Shown: one piece after another, positions 1 through 10,347 of the stretch
Position numbering within the stretch: the first letter of the stretch is position 1
Layout: each line of letters opens with the position of its first letter
Assembly: GCF_003049575.1 (NCBI RefSeq)
Contig: NZ_PYWI01000003.1
Span: forward strand, 124,001 to 188,000
Direction of reading: 5' to 3'
Length of the DNA: 64,000 nt
Source of the DNA: Lysinibacillus parviboronicapiens
GTDB taxonomy: Bacteria > Bacillota > Bacilli > Bacillales_A > Planococcaceae
Notes under the pieces: model-generated
Seen by the model: the letters and a program-made list of their open reading frames with translations, nothing else
Database searches by the model: none
What the model was told of the DNA's origin: nothing
Program-made: the position numbers and the translations under genes

Positions 1-670
1 ACATTATAGAAAATGCTAAAAGTGTTTTATAATATTCACTTGAACTGTTTTTTTGCCATTTAAATTGAATATTTAACTTTTTCACTGCAGTCGGTAATGA
101 AATAAATAACAATAGTGCCTGTACAACAATCATTGCTAGTAAGGCACCCCAAAGATTATATTTCACAGTTAAAATTGTTGTGAAAACAAGTGATAATATA
201 CTTCCGGTAATATTAACAGTTATAAATAACCTGATTTCTTTTAGCCCATTAATAATTGATAAAATGATTGTATTTAATCCAATAAGCCATAAAGTCCCAC
301 CTAATACCTTAAATAAAACATGATATTGTTCTGTTTGAAACATCTTTTCAGAAATAAAATGACTTCCTATAATAAGTACTAAACCTATTATTATTGAAAC
401 GAGTAAAGTAATTTTTATAGCAACACTAATATACGCATCTCTTTTTTGAGAATCTTTTTCATTATATTCAGCAACATATTTTGTAACACCTGCGTTAATA
501 GCACCATTACCGAGTGTGGTTACGACAGTTAAAAAATTTTGAAACTGTCCTATTAAAGCAATACCAGCGGGACCTATATAAATTGCAATTACTTTATTTA
601 TAACAAGATTTGATGCTAGTTTGATAAAAGTTGAAATAGCTGATAATAAACTTGTTTTCAAAAAATTCAT
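1..670 (-). CDS. WzxE-like lipid-linked oligosaccharide flippase (3' part missing)
   Basis: This gene begins with ATG at 670 and runs open past the window start, so only the first 223 residues are visible. They are very hydrophobic, with repeated membrane segments. The early stretch IGPAGIALIGQF followed by GVTKYVAEY closely matches enterobacterial WzxE, which flips undecaprenyl-linked repeat units across the membrane (MATE/MOP superfamily). The ribosome-binding site AAGGATAG overlaps the stop of the aminotransferase gene upstream, so the two are probably co-translated. It is the last visible gene of the 1-10347 operon and would export the repeat unit built by its neighbours. The family assignment is firm; the exact substrate is inference. 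Confidence 0.85.
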   Translation of the reverse strand, partial: MNFLKTSLLSAISTFIKLASNLVINKVIAIYIGPAGIALIGQFQNFLTVVTTLGNGAINAGVTKYVAEYNEKDSQKRDAYISVAIKITLLVSIIIGLVLIIGSHFISEKMFQTEQYHVLFKVLGGTLWLIGLNTIILSIINGLKEIRLFITVNITGSILSLVFTTILTVKYNLWGALLAMIVVQALLLFISLPTAVKKLNIQFKWQKNSSSEYYKTLLAFSIM

Positions 671-681
671 AATATTACCAA

Positions 682-1776
682 CTATCCTTCGTAACTATTT
701 ACAATTTTAATTACTTTCCACATTTCTTCCTCTGATTGCACAGGAGAAATTGGGAGACTGATAATTTCAGAATGAATTTGCTCTGATTTTGGATAACTTA
801 ACTTATTCCATTCACTATAGGCGACCTGTTGATGTGGTGGAATTGGATAATGAATAATCGTTTGGATACCTTTATCTGATAGAAATTGTTGAAATTTCCC
901 TCTATTTTCAACTCTAACTGTAAATACATGCCAAACACACTCTGCTTTATGTTGCGGAATACTTGGTAATTTAATGAGGGGATTTTTGATGTACTCTAAA
1001 TACATTTCGGCTAAATGACGACGCATTATATTTTCTTGTTCTAAATTGGGTAATTTAACTCGTAGAAAAGCGGCCTGCATCTCATCTAATCTGTGATTAA
1101 AGCCCTTATAAATATTTTCATATTTCTTATGTGAGCCATAGTTTCGGTATGCTCTTAATGTTTCTGCTAAAGCATCATCATTTGTTGTAATCGCTCCAGC
1201 GTCCCCTAAAGCACCTAAATTCTTTCCTGGGTAAAAGCTAAAGCCGGCTGCATCACCTAAATTCCCTACGCGTTTCTCATTATACTTTGCCCCATGCGCT
1301 TGAGCTGCATCCTCAATAACTTTCAAATTGTATTTAGTGGCTAACTCTAATACATGTGACATCTCTACAACACGACCATAAAGATGAACAACTAAGATTG
1401 CTTTCGTATTTGGAGAAATTTTTTCTTCTATTAACATCGGATTAATATTACATGTTTCTAGACTCGGTTCAACTAAAATTGGTGTTGCTCCTACTTGAGA
1501 AATAGCAAGTATAGAGGCTATATATGTATTTGAAGGCACAATGACTTCATCGCCTTCACCAATTTCATATGCTTGTAATATTAATTTCAATGCATCTAAA
1601 CCATTACTTACACCGATACAATGCTTTGTACCACAGTATGCAGCAAATTCTTGCTCAAAAGCCTCAACTTCTTCACCAGAAATATACCAGCCGCTATCAA
1701 TAACACGAGCCGCCGCTTGCTTTAATTCTTCTTCATATTGATTATTTATCTTTTTTATATCTAGAAATGAAATCAT
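682..1776 (-). CDS. DegT/DnrJ/EryC1/StrS sugar aminotransferase (FdtB/QdtB-like)
   Basis: A PLP-dependent enzyme of 364 residues, the usual family length. EDAAQAHG (about 155-162) and [14 protein letters not shown] with the presumed PLP lysine K185 are family hallmarks. In FdtB and QdtB this enzyme aminates a dTDP-3-keto-6-deoxyhexose at C3 using glutamate. That fits here, because a FdtA/QdtA-type 3,4-ketoisomerase lies two genes upstream with rmlA and rmlB. The start overlaps the end of the preceding acyltransferase gene by 4 bases (1773-1776). The galacto or gluco configuration (Fuc3N or Qui3N) cannot be read from the sequence. Confidence 0.88.
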   Translation of the reverse strand: MISFLDIKKINNQYEEELKQAAARVIDSGWYISGEEVEAFEQEFAAYCGTKHCIGVSNGLDALKLILQAYEIGEGDEVIVPSNTYIASILAISQVGATPILVEPSLETCNINPMLIEEKISPNTKAILVVHLYGRVVEMSHVLELATKYNLKVIEDAAQAHGAKYNEKRVGNLGDAAGFSFYPGKNLGALGDAGAITTNDDALAETLRAYRNYGSHKKYENIYKGFNHRLDEMQAAFLRVKLPNLEQENIMRRHLAEMYLEYIKNPLIKLPSIPQHKAECVWHVFTVRVENRGKFQQFLSDKGIQTIIHYPIPPHQQVAYSEWNKLSYPKSEQIHSEIISLPISPVQSEEEMWKVIKIVNSYEG

Positions 1777-2744
1777 CTTAATACCTCATGTATATTATAT
1801 TCGTATTGATTATATAGAACTGTTCTTGCACCAAAACCTTCCTTTTGGAAAATCAATCCTTCATTTAATTTATAACCATTTTGCTCAACGGAAGTTCCAA
1901 AATCAAAATATTCCATATTACTAAAAATATCATCTTGTATTAAGTAATTAAACAAATAATCTAAAGCTGATGTTTGCTTTCCTATATCATTGGATGCAAT
2001 ATACTGTACATGCACCACTTTTCCCACAAAATACAATAATGCACCTGCTACACATTTATCATCCAAATATATAGAAAATAGTTTTATTTGATTTGGAAAT
2101 CGGTTTTTTAACATTGTTATTTCATCCAAAGTATGAACTGGATGAGTATCGTATCTATTTCCTAGATTATCTTTTAAAATATCCCAAAAATCATTATAAT
2201 TAAAATCGGTTAAAATTTGAAAAGAGTAACGTTGAGATTTTTTTATACTTTTTTTTCTAGAAGAACTCATCTTTATTTTTTTGTTCAATATTATAGTTGA
2301 GGAAGCACCACAAGCGATTTTTTTTGCACCTAATCTAAATAAAGCATATTCATCTTCCTGAGAAGGTATTTCACTGTAAATATACGGAATAGGCTTATAG
2401 ATTATTTTTGATACATTCTTTTTATTATATAAGTATCGGTTAAGTATCTCAAAATACTCCAATACCTCTGTCAATTTAGTCTCATTTTTTATTAGTAATC
2501 CTCCGTATGTCAACCCTTGATGAGAATAAAAAACTGAATTTTCATCTATATTCCCTGGTAATAACGCTACAATTTTATCATCTTCTTTTAATATTAACGA
2601 ACAGTCATTAAATCTATCCGAATGGTAATGCATATAGCCTGCATTATGTAAAAATGTAGCATTTTTTGATTTTTCAACAAAATCATTCCATTCATCCGTA
2701 TACCGATAATCCAATTGCTCCACTGTAAACTTTGAAAGTTCCAT
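1773..2744 (-). CDS. GNAT/FemAB-like acyltransferase of the amino-sugar cluster
   Basis: A 323-residue soluble protein. The C-terminal half has GNAT-fold features: a Lys/Arg/Ser-rich linker near 160-170 ([11 protein letters not shown]), then [29 protein letters not shown] and a [10 protein letters not shown] helix, resembling the BioF2/FemAB-like acetyltransferase group (Acetyltransf_6). No membrane segment is visible. It sits between the 3,4-ketoisomerase-GNAT fusion and the aminotransferase, so it may N-acylate the 3-amino sugar or modify the glycan later. The classical hexapeptide acetyltransferase (FdtC/QdtC) is absent from the visible operon. The fold is moderately supported; the substrate is inference. 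Confidence 0.6.
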   Translation of the reverse strand: MELSKFTVEQLDYRYTDEWNDFVEKSKNATFLHNAGYMHYHSDRFNDCSLILKEDDKIVALLPGNIDENSVFYSHQGLTYGGLLIKNETKLTEVLEYFEILNRYLYNKKNVSKIIYKPIPYIYSEIPSQEDEYALFRLGAKKIACGASSTIILNKKIKMSSSRKKSIKKSQRYSFQILTDFNYNDFWDILKDNLGNRYDTHPVHTLDEITMLKNRFPNQIKLFSIYLDDKCVAGALLYFVGKVVHVQYIASNDIGKQTSALDYLFNYLIQDDIFSNMEYFDFGTSVEQNGYKLNEGLIFQKEGFGARTVLYNQYEYNIHEVLR

Positions 2745-2754
2745 TTATCTCACC

Positions 2755-3597
2755 CTATAATTTGTATATCATATAACATACATTATCTTTTTCAAATTGA
2801 TGTACAAATCCTATTTTTTCATATAATTTTATTGCTCTTATATTATCTTTAACTACCCTTAAATATAAATAAGTTAGATTTATATTCATTGCATATCTTA
2901 TTGCATAATCCAATAAATATTTCCCATAACCTTTTCCCCAGAATTTTTTTTCAGCAATATAACCCCAATATTCTCCACAGTTTTCGTTTATATTTTTTAT
3001 CCCTAAAGCACCTATAGGTTCATTATCAAGATAAATACTTTTTATATAATAATTATTTATATTTTTTAATGAAACAAACCAATTCTCTTGAGATTCTTTT
3101 GTAAAATCAGGGGTCATAGTTAGGAATTTAATTTCTGGATCGTTCAGCCAACTATAAGAGCACTCCAACGTAGCCCGGTCATATTCTCTAAATTCTAAAG
3201 TTTCTCTTTCAATCAAAGATTTAAAAACTTCATATTGCCTAATATAATCTGACTCATCATAAAAATCACTCGCCAATACCATCAAAACACAATCTTCGCT
3301 AAATTCATACATTTCATGCCAGATCATTTCTTTTACTATTAAGCCTTGATTCCGTTGATTTAAAACATATTCTTTCTTATCCTGTCCATTATCTAATAAC
3401 ACTTTACATGAACCACTAACACATACTAAAAACTGTTGTAACTTCTTATGAGCATGAAATCCTCTTGGCTTATCATTCATACCATAAATATAGTATACTC
3501 GTTTAATATCAAATGGAATGTTACGCTTTGCTTCAAACGAAACTAAATAACCTCTTTCATCTCCTATAGCTTGAAAATCAATTAAATCATTCTTCAT
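2755..3597 (-). CDS. dTDP-4-keto-6-deoxyglucose 3,4-ketoisomerase fused to a GNAT acetyltransferase
   Basis: Two domains in one 280-residue chain. Residues about 1-135 form a cupin of the FdtA/QdtA/WxcM type: KNDLIDFQAIGDERGYLVSFE, then GFHAHKKLQQFLVCVSGS with the HAHKK segment typical of the isomerase active site, and an EMIWHEMYEFSEDCVLMVLAS strand. Residues about 140-280 form a GNAT domain, with AEKKFWGKGYGKYLLDYAI as acetyl-CoA loop and RAIKLYEKIGF near the end. The enzyme would move the keto group from C4 to C3 to feed the aminotransferase, and the GNAT part could acetylate the resulting amine. The start overlaps the rmlB end by 11 bases. Both domains are clear; their coupling is inference. 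Confidence 0.85.
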   Translation of the reverse strand: MKNDLIDFQAIGDERGYLVSFEAKRNIPFDIKRVYYIYGMNDKPRGFHAHKKLQQFLVCVSGSCKVLLDNGQDKKEYVLNQRNQGLIVKEMIWHEMYEFSEDCVLMVLASDFYDESDYIRQYEVFKSLIERETLEFREYDRATLECSYSWLNDPEIKFLTMTPDFTKESQENWFVSLKNINNYYIKSIYLDNEPIGALGIKNINENCGEYWGYIAEKKFWGKGYGKYLLDYAIRYAMNINLTYLYLRVVKDNIRAIKLYEKIGFVHQFEKDNVCYMIYKL

Positions 3598-4621
3598 TTT
3601 TCAACCCACCTTTAAAATATTTTACAATATACCAATCAATCGTTTTCACAATACCTGTTGCAAATGTTTCTTGGGGTTGCCAATTTAACTCACTTTGAAT
3701 TTTATTTGAATCAATCGCATATCGAAAATCATGTCCGTGTCTATCTTCCACAAATTGTATTTGCTGTCGATAGCTTTTTTCTTTGGGTACACATTGGTCT
3801 AAATAATCACAAATGATATAAGCAATATCGATATTCGTTTTTTCATTATGTCCCCCAATTAAATACGTGTCTCCCGCTTTGCCTTGATGAAACACGGCAT
3901 CAATCCCTGTACAATGATCCTTAACATAAAGCCAGTCACGTACATTTTTACCATTTCCATAAATAGGTAAAGTATTTCCTTGTAATGCATTACGAATCAA
4001 TTTAGGAATTAGTTTTTCATCATGTTGCTTCGGTCCATAATTATTAGAACAATTAGTCGTTACTACATTTAATCCATAGGTATGATAATAGCTTCTAACT
4101 AACATATCCGATGCTGCCTTACTTGCACTGTATGGACTATTCGGGGCATATGGTGTTTGCTCCGTAAAAAATCCTGTATCCCCTAAAGTTCCGTATACCT
4201 CATCCGTTGAAACATGGTGAAATCTAGAACTTTTAAATTGTTCTTTATAATTAAATGGAGTATTCATCCAAAAATCACGAGCGCTTTCTAATAGATTTAA
4301 TGTCCCAATTACATTAGTCTCTGCAAAAATGCTTGGATTTTTTATTGAATTATCTACATGTGATTCTGCTGCAAAATGAATAACATCCGTAATATTATGT
4401 TGCTTAAAAATACGCTGTACAATCTCTTTATCTCTAATATCGCCTTTAACAAACTCATAATTCTCTAAATGAATTAAATCATCAAGATTTTTTTCATCTG
4501 CTGCATACGTAATACTATCTACATTAATAATGTTATAGTCTTGGTAGCGTTCGTTCATATATTGAATAAAGTTTGAACCTATAAAACCAAGTCCACCTGT
4601 TACTAGAATGTTTTTCTTCAT
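3587..4621 (-). CDS. rmlB: dTDP-glucose 4,6-dehydratase
   Basis: A short-chain dehydrogenase-like enzyme of 344 residues, normal for RmlB/RfbB. The NAD motif TGGLGFIGSN is near residues 8-17, STDEVYG carries the catalytic Thr-Asp-Glu, and YSASKAASD carries the Tyr-Lys pair. It converts dTDP-glucose to dTDP-4-keto-6-deoxyglucose in the cytoplasm. The start lies only 2 bases after the rmlA stop. Since rmlC and rmlD are absent from the visible operon, the product probably goes to the 3,4-ketoisomerase next door rather than to rhamnose. Confidence 0.95.
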   Translation of the reverse strand: MKKNILVTGGLGFIGSNFIQYMNERYQDYNIINVDSITYAADEKNLDDLIHLENYEFVKGDIRDKEIVQRIFKQHNITDVIHFAAESHVDNSIKNPSIFAETNVIGTLNLLESARDFWMNTPFNYKEQFKSSRFHHVSTDEVYGTLGDTGFFTEQTPYAPNSPYSASKAASDMLVRSYYHTYGLNVVTTNCSNNYGPKQHDEKLIPKLIRNALQGNTLPIYGNGKNVRDWLYVKDHCTGIDAVFHQGKAGDTYLIGGHNEKTNIDIAYIICDYLDQCVPKEKSYRQQIQFVEDRHGHDFRYAIDSNKIQSELNWQPQETFATGIVKTIDWYIVKYFKGGLKNEE

Positions 4622-4623
4622 GC

Positions 4624-5511
4624 TTATAACTCCTCGTTATTAAACGTTTCTTCTGCAATATCTAACAAATATTGACCATACTCATTTTTAAGAAGTGGCT
4701 GAGCTAATGCAATAAGCTGTTCTTTTGAAATATAGCCCATCCGATAAGCAATTTCTTCTAAACATGCGACTTTAAAACCCTGTCTTTTTTCAACAGTTTC
4801 TATAAATACTGATGCCTCTAATAATGACTCATGCGTTCCAGTATCAAGCCATGCAAAGCCTCTACCTAGAAGTTCAACTTGTAGCTTCTCTCTTTGCAAG
4901 TATACTTTATTAATATCCGTAATCTCTAATTCACCACGGCTAGAGGGTTTAATAGATTTCGCAATTTCAATGACATCATTATCGTAAAAATATAAACCTG
5001 TTGCTGCAAAGTTTGATTTAGGCTTTTGAGGCTTTTCTTCAATTGAAAGAACCCTCTGTTCACTATCAAATTCTATGACACCAAACCGTTCGGGATCCTT
5101 AACTCGATAACCGAATACAGTAGCTCCCCTCTCTCTATTTGCAACTTTTTGCAAAATAGCTGGGAATCCTTGTCCAAAGAAGATGTTATCACCCAAAATT
5201 AATGCAACTGAATCGTCACCAATAAACTCTTCGCCAATAATAAAAGCCTCTGCCAAACCATTAGGATGCTGCTGTATAGCATATTGTAAAGACAATCCAA
5301 TTTCTTTCCCATCTCCTAATAATTTCTGAAACATGGACAAATCCTGTGGTGTTGAAATAATCAAAATATCTTTAACCCCTGCAAACATAAGAACTGAAAG
5401 AGGATAATAAATCATCGGTTTGTCATATATTGGAAGTATTTGTTTTGAAATTGATTTTGTTAATGGGTATAATCGAGTGCCACTACCCCCTGCTAAAATT
5501 ATCCCTTTCAT
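4624..5511 (-). CDS. rmlA: glucose-1-phosphate thymidylyltransferase
   Basis: A nucleotidyltransferase of 295 residues, the usual RmlA/RfbA length. The N-terminal signature [17 protein letters not shown] (about 8-24), the metal-binding LGDNIFFG, and EEKPQKPKS are all present. It makes dTDP-glucose from glucose-1-phosphate and dTTP, the first committed step to dTDP-sugars. It overlaps the upstream membrane dehydratase by 4 bases (5508-5511, ATGA type) and is followed at once by rmlB, which suggests tight translational coupling. Confidence 0.96.
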   Translation of the reverse strand: MKGIILAGGSGTRLYPLTKSISKQILPIYDKPMIYYPLSVLMFAGVKDILIISTPQDLSMFQKLLGDGKEIGLSLQYAIQQHPNGLAEAFIIGEEFIGDDSVALILGDNIFFGQGFPAILQKVANRERGATVFGYRVKDPERFGVIEFDSEQRVLSIEEKPQKPKSNFAATGLYFYDNDVIEIAKSIKPSSRGELEITDINKVYLQREKLQVELLGRGFAWLDTGTHESLLEASVFIETVEKRQGFKVACLEEIAYRMGYISKEQLIALAQPLLKNEYGQYLLDIAEETFNNEEL

Positions 5512-7337
5512 ACTTTACTCACCTGTCTTCGATTTATTTCATTATTATTGTTAGCTGCTTTTAATAAAGCATTTTTCATTTCTTCTACTGTCATCTCAAG
5601 TAAATTCTCTACTAAAAAATTTAGTTCCAATTTCAACATTGGATTAGCTCGACCAATATGAATGCCTGGAAATACATGTTCTTCTTGGATTTCTTCTGTA
5701 TTCAATAGTTCCTCATACATTTTTTCGCCTGGACGCAAACCTGTAAATACAATTTTTATTTCATCCTCTGTAAAACCAGATAAATGAATTAAATTACGTG
5801 CTAAATCTACAATCTTCACAGGCTCTCCCATATCAAGTACAAAAATTTCTCCGTTCCCTCCTAATGTACCTGCTTGTAAGACAAGTCTAGAAGCTTCTGG
5901 GATTGTCATAAAATAACGTGTCATATCAGGATGTGTTACTGTCACTGGCCCACCTGCAGCTATTTGCTTTTTAAAAAGTGGTATTACAGACCCTCTTGAG
6001 CCTAAAACATTTCCAAAGCGAACTGCTGCAAAATTTGTACTACTTCCCTTTGCTAATGTCTGTACAACCATTTCAGCAATTCGTTTTGTTGCACCCATTA
6101 CATTCGGTGGATTGACAGCCTTATCGGTAGAAATCATTACAAACTTTCCAACACAAAATTCATGTGCAGCCTCAGCAATGTTTTTAGTACCAAATATATT
6201 ATTTTTCACTGCCTCACATGGGTTATATTCCATTAGCGGAACATGTTTATGTGCAGCAGCGTGATAAATCACATCAGGTTTATACTGTTTTACAACTTCA
6301 AAAATTCTCTCTCTGTCTTGAATATCCGCAATAATTGGCACTAATTTTGTGAATCCCGAACTTCTTTGTTGAAGCTCCATATGAATGGTATAAATCGAAT
6401 TTTCGCCATGCCCTAAAAGAATAAGTTGCTTTGGACGGAAGTTCATCACCTGACGACAAATTTCAGAACCAATGGATCCTCCTGCCCCCGTAACAAGTAT
6501 AACTCTATCTGTTAACTTATTCGAAATAGCAATCATATCCAATTTTACTTCATCACGACCAAGTAAATCCTCAATTTGGACCTCTTTCATCTCGTTTACA
6601 GCAACTTTACCTGTCATAACATCTTCAATACTTGGCATTACTCTTACAGGAATATTTATTACTGCACAACTCTCATATATACTTTTTATACCAACACGAC
6701 CTAAAGATGGAATCGCTATGATGATCTCATCAATACCATGCTTTGCTACAAGTCCTGGGATATCCTTTGTCGTACCACATACCGTGACATTCATCACTTT
6801 AAGCTGTTGCTTGCTCAAATCATCATCTACAAATACAACAGGCATTCGATCTGGATTTGGAGCATGTACTAAATTTCTTGCAAGCATTGTGCCACCTTGA
6901 CCAGCTCCCACAATTAACACTCGCTTTAAATTAGCTGTATTTCGAAATGAATCTCTATCATTTAATACACGCAGTAAGAAGCGTGATCCTCCAATCATAA
7001 TAATATGGAGCATCCATGTGATTGCCATAATACGGAAATATATATCATTTTTGATTATGTATTGCATAAGACTAGCCGTTGCAATAGAAATCGTAACCGC
7101 ATAGCCAATTGTTAGTAGCTCTCGGACAGAAGCAACGCTCCACATACGATCATAAAGATGAAAGAAATATGCCGCAATGTGATGACTAAATAATAGCGTT
7201 ACAGCACTAACTAAAATAACCTTATCGGAATAGCCATTGATAGTTGGGTGCAATAACCAATAGCTAAAAAATATAGCTGAAAGGACTATACAAGAGTCAA
7301 TTATAAAAAATAGCATATAACGCATTTTATAACTCAT
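5508..7337 (-). CDS. long membrane nucleotide-sugar 4,6-dehydratase (EpsC/PglF/CapD type)
   Basis: A 609-residue protein with four N-terminal membrane helices (about 8-120), a CoA-binding-like Rossmann domain ([17 protein letters not shown] near 140) and a C-terminal SDR domain ([12 protein letters not shown] near 281-292). [17 protein letters not shown] (about 403-419) has Met where classical SDRs have the catalytic Tyr, as is usual in the long EpsC/PglF subfamily. The expected reaction is UDP-GlcNAc to UDP-4-keto-6-deoxy-GlcNAc, a route to QuiNAc, FucNAc or bacillosamine-type sugars. The downstream aminotransferase or reductase for this branch is not clearly identified. Family certain, product inferred. 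Confidence 0.9.
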   Translation of the reverse strand: MSYKMRYMLFFIIDSCIVLSAIFFSYWLLHPTINGYSDKVILVSAVTLLFSHHIAAYFFHLYDRMWSVASVRELLTIGYAVTISIATASLMQYIIKNDIYFRIMAITWMLHIIMIGGSRFLLRVLNDRDSFRNTANLKRVLIVGAGQGGTMLARNLVHAPNPDRMPVVFVDDDLSKQQLKVMNVTVCGTTKDIPGLVAKHGIDEIIIAIPSLGRVGIKSIYESCAVINIPVRVMPSIEDVMTGKVAVNEMKEVQIEDLLGRDEVKLDMIAISNKLTDRVILVTGAGGSIGSEICRQVMNFRPKQLILLGHGENSIYTIHMELQQRSSGFTKLVPIIADIQDRERIFEVVKQYKPDVIYHAAAHKHVPLMEYNPCEAVKNNIFGTKNIAEAAHEFCVGKFVMISTDKAVNPPNVMGATKRIAEMVVQTLAKGSSTNFAAVRFGNVLGSRGSVIPLFKKQIAAGGPVTVTHPDMTRYFMTIPEASRLVLQAGTLGGNGEIFVLDMGEPVKIVDLARNLIHLSGFTEDEIKIVFTGLRPGEKMYEELLNTEEIQEEHVFPGIHIGRANPMLKLELNFLVENLLEMTVEEMKNALLKAANNNNEINRRQVSKV

Positions 7338-7359
7338 ACCTAGTAACCCTCTCTTATTT

Positions 7360-8286
7360 CTATTTCTTAATTGAACTATTTTTCCAATATTGACGGAAAA
7401 ATACGGTGCCTACCCCGAACATCATACCAATCACTAAGCCAATTGCTAAATTTAACAGTTTATTTGGTGAAGCTGATTTTTCAGCTAAAGTGGGCTCTGC
7501 AATCACACGAATAAATGGATCTGGTTTAAAACTATCTAATCCTGTTTTTACAGATTGATAGTTGGCTAAGGTTTTTTGATATTCCACGGATTTTGTATTA
7601 ATTTGTGCTTGCATTTGTAGTAATTGATTTTGCAAATCTCCGTTTACATTAGAAAGTGTTGTCGTTTGGTCATCTGAAATATTTAGTACAATTTCAGAGT
7701 TTAATACTGTTTGTAAAATTAAAATTTCAGGTAACTTATTATCTTTAATTATCTTATTATACTGCTCGATGATATTTTCTATTTCTTTTGATAAGGATAC
7801 TGACTCTGTCTTGTAAGTTGTTTCTAATTCCTTTAACGTTGCCTGAACAGATTCATTCATTTTTTGCTTTGTTACATCCATCAAGATTTGAAGTTGTTGT
7901 TGAGCATCCTGTGCCGACTTTGCTTTATATTTTAATTCGACTAAATTCTTAGCAGGATCTGCATCGACAGTAGCCACCATATTTTTTTCACTGTAGACAT
8001 CTTTTATGTCTGCATCTTTTAAAGCTTGTTTCATGATCGGTTTATTCTGGATACGCTGTGCATATATACTTGGTGTGAATTCAGCAGCAATATAGTTTGA
8101 TATAATACCTGTGTCCTGTATACCACTTGCTACTTGTACAACTGCCTTTGATTCATATTTTTCTTCTAAAACAAACCAACTAACTATCCCGGCTAGCAAC
8201 ATACAAACCACTGTACAAATAGCAATTATAGCTTTACCCTTCCAAACAATCTCTATTAACTCTCGTAGCTCAATTGTCTCTTCCAT
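7360..8286 (-). CDS. Wzz/YveK-type polysaccharide chain-length determinant
   Basis: 308 residues with the classical two-helix layout: a helix near 17-38 (KAIIAICTVVCMLLAGIVSW), a long extracytoplasmic region with predicted coiled coil (about 140-250), and a C-terminal helix near 277-298 preceded by the Pro-containing SASPNKLLN segment. These are features of Wzz/CapA proteins, which control the chain length of polymers made by Wzy. There is no tyrosine-kinase domain and none beside it, unlike typical YveK-YveL or CapA-CapB pairs. Its start lies inside the end of the polymerase gene (17-base overlap). Confidence 0.85.
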   Translation of the reverse strand: MEETIELRELIEIVWKGKAIIAICTVVCMLLAGIVSWFVLEEKYESKAVVQVASGIQDTGIISNYIAAEFTPSIYAQRIQNKPIMKQALKDADIKDVYSEKNMVATVDADPAKNLVELKYKAKSAQDAQQQLQILMDVTKQKMNESVQATLKELETTYKTESVSLSKEIENIIEQYNKIIKDNKLPEILILQTVLNSEIVLNISDDQTTTLSNVNGDLQNQLLQMQAQINTKSVEYQKTLANYQSVKTGLDSFKPDPFIRVIAEPTLAEKSASPNKLLNLAIGLVIGMMFGVGTVFFRQYWKNSSIKK

Positions 8287-9832
8287 CTAACTGCTCCTTA
8301 TTTTTGAATGTCATTGCTAGTAATATCCCTGCAATAGCCCACATCGATTCAGAAGTTCCTGGTAAGCTATCATTAAATATTCCCTGTATTAAATAAGAGC
8401 CCCAAGCTATCCCTAAAATCCAAACAATTGAACTATTATTTTTTATAGTTATTTTTAATGGATTAATTAATGAGAGCGCTATTAAGACTATTACACTTAA
8501 AAAGCCCATTATCCCAGTTCCATACAACCAGCCCACATACATGTTATGCGGCTTATCTGTAATAATATTTTCATAGTATAATCCCGAGCGTGCATCAATA
8601 CTATATTGTGGGAAATTGTACATAAAAGTATCTAATCCATAGCCAAACAAAGGGCGTTCTTTCACTAATTCTATCGATTTCTCCCAAATATAAGCACGTC
8701 CTGAACCAGCGGCATACGCTCGCTCCGGCAACACAGGCAATTCAAACTTCTCAGCAGCATAAGCTTTTGTCATCCATTCAAACTCTATATCCTTTTTCAT
8801 ACTAGTTACTGGTGCAGGCTCTTCCTTCAAGTAAGGATTGGACTTTACCACAAAACCAATTGATTCAGTCCAAACACGAGCATCCTTACTAGCCAGCACA
8901 TGAAACACAGGTGCACTCACGACTAAAAACACCGCAATCATTGTAAAGCTTTGCACTTTCTTTTCTGATCTAAATGCTACAAACAATACGACCATCATCA
9001 TTACACAAACTGTCAAAAAACCACTTGTCGAAATAGACATAAACATAACTGCAATCGACATTATAGCAACAACTAAATGTCCGATAGCTCGACCAATAGT
9101 TCTCTCTAAAACAGCAGCTGTTAGGTACATTACTGTCATAATTGCAAACATTCCACTCATATAGTTCCATTGATTTAAAGTTCCCACTAAAATAGAACCT
9201 TCAGTAATATCTGCCCCTTCAGGTAAAAACAACTTTACAAATTTACTAACAGCACTATTTTGTAATAAATCATGCCCGTAAAAATTCATTGAAATAATAA
9301 ATAAGTTAATGAGCACAAATGGATAGAGTGAATATAAGATATAGTTTAAAGCTTTTTTTGGATACTCAATATTCATTGCAATGAAGAATATAGACAAATA
9401 ACATAACCAGCTAATTGCTCCCTCTGATTGGTTATACGTTCCATGTATTGCAATTGAGATGTTTGGTGATAAAATTGTTGATAATACAATAGCAACAGCG
9501 AATGCTCCTATTGCATAATTCAGTTTTGTTTTACGAATTTCACCATTCATAAACAAAATCTTAGTCATAAACAAAATACCTGCTATTAAAGTAAGTATCA
9601 ACACAGCTAATGCTTTATAATGCGTAAATAGATCACCTTTTACGCCACCTGTTAGGGCATCTACATTTGTAATAAGAGGGGTTTGCACATCTATTACGCT
9701 TGCCATAACGATTAATGGTACGAAGCCAATTACAATTAGAAGTATTCTAAAAATCCATTTGTCCATAGATTTTTGAGATTTTATATCTTCTTCTACATCA
9801 CGATAAGCTACTTTTTCGTAGAACTTACTCAT
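8270..9832 (-). CDS. Wzy/WaaL-family O-antigen polymerase or ligase
   Basis: 520 residues with about a dozen hydrophobic segments and one large extracytoplasmic loop (about 310-420). The loop holds the Wzy_C signature: SGRAYIWEKSIELVKERPLFGYG followed by DKPHNMYVGWLYGTG, whose Arg and His correspond to conserved catalytic residues of WaaL-type enzymes. Such proteins polymerise undecaprenyl-linked repeats or transfer glycan to an acceptor. With the WzxE-like flippase and Wzz protein this completes a Wzx/Wzy set. Whether it polymerises or ligates (to peptidoglycan or protein) cannot be decided from sequence. Confidence 0.86.
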   Translation of the reverse strand: MSKFYEKVAYRDVEEDIKSQKSMDKWIFRILLIVIGFVPLIVMASVIDVQTPLITNVDALTGGVKGDLFTHYKALAVLILTLIAGILFMTKILFMNGEIRKTKLNYAIGAFAVAIVLSTILSPNISIAIHGTYNQSEGAISWLCYLSIFFIAMNIEYPKKALNYILYSLYPFVLINLFIISMNFYGHDLLQNSAVSKFVKLFLPEGADITEGSILVGTLNQWNYMSGMFAIMTVMYLTAAVLERTIGRAIGHLVVAIMSIAVMFMSISTSGFLTVCVMMMVVLFVAFRSEKKVQSFTMIAVFLVVSAPVFHVLASKDARVWTESIGFVVKSNPYLKEEPAPVTSMKKDIEFEWMTKAYAAEKFELPVLPERAYAAGSGRAYIWEKSIELVKERPLFGYGLDTFMYNFPQYSIDARSGLYYENIITDKPHNMYVGWLYGTGIMGFLSVIVLIALSLINPLKITIKNNSSIVWILGIAWGSYLIQGIFNDSLPGTSESMWAIAGILLAMTFKNKEQLDGRDN

Positions 9833-9849
9833 TTTTTATGTACCTTCCT

Positions 9850-10347
9850 TTATTGCAAATTTTCGATTTGTGCTAATAGTGTAGCAACATGCTCTTGATA
9901 ATTTGGTATTTCCTCTGGGGCCCATCCCCATTCTTGACAACGTAGAAGTACAATTTTCGCATCTTCGTATCTTTCAGCAGCTACGAATATCTCTCCTAAC
10001 TGAATCATAAACATCCCATCTTCTGCCTTATATGGATTTATATCTAAAGTTTTTTGCATATAATTTGCTGATTGCTTTACATTTCCTCTATTGGCTTCAA
10101 TTATAGCTGCTAAGTAGTTAGCTATCTCAGATTTCGGAGTCTTTTTTAAAACTTTTGAAATAGCTTCCCAAGCCCCTTCATAATTACCGTCTGTTTGTAA
10201 CTGAACAGCCTGATTATATAAAGCCTCATTCATCGCAAAATTGTCGTCCTGTTTACTAGCCATCACATTCGCAACAATCAATCCAATTACGACAAATGCA
10301 ACCAGACTAGCGAATATATATGTTCTAACCTTATCAGTAAATTCCAT
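9850..10347 (-). CDS. membrane-anchored TPR protein
   Basis: 165 residues. One N-terminal membrane helix (about 10-28) is followed by a soluble region with two to three tetratricopeptide-like repeats (YNQAVQLQTDGNYEGAWEAI; EIANYLAAIIEANRGN; EIFVAAERYEDAKIVLLRC). It is the first gene of the minus-strand glycan operon, 17 bases ahead of the Wzy/WaaL gene. TPR partners are often found fused to or beside Wzy/WaaL enzymes, so a scaffold role for the polymerase is a reasonable inference. No enzymatic motif is seen. Confidence 0.7.
   Translation of the reverse strand: MEFTDKVRTYIFASLVAFVVIGLIVANVMASKQDDNFAMNEALYNQAVQLQTDGNYEGAWEAISKVLKKTPKSEIANYLAAIIEANRGNVKQSANYMQKTLDINPYKAEDGMFMIQLGEIFVAAERYEDAKIVLLRCQEWGWAPEEIPNYQEHVATLLAQIENLQ

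Noticed and set aside
8970..9170. Minus-strand frame of 66 codons within the polymerase gene
   Set aside because: It is an alternative-frame shadow of the Wzy/WaaL gene, Cys- and Tyr-rich without structure.
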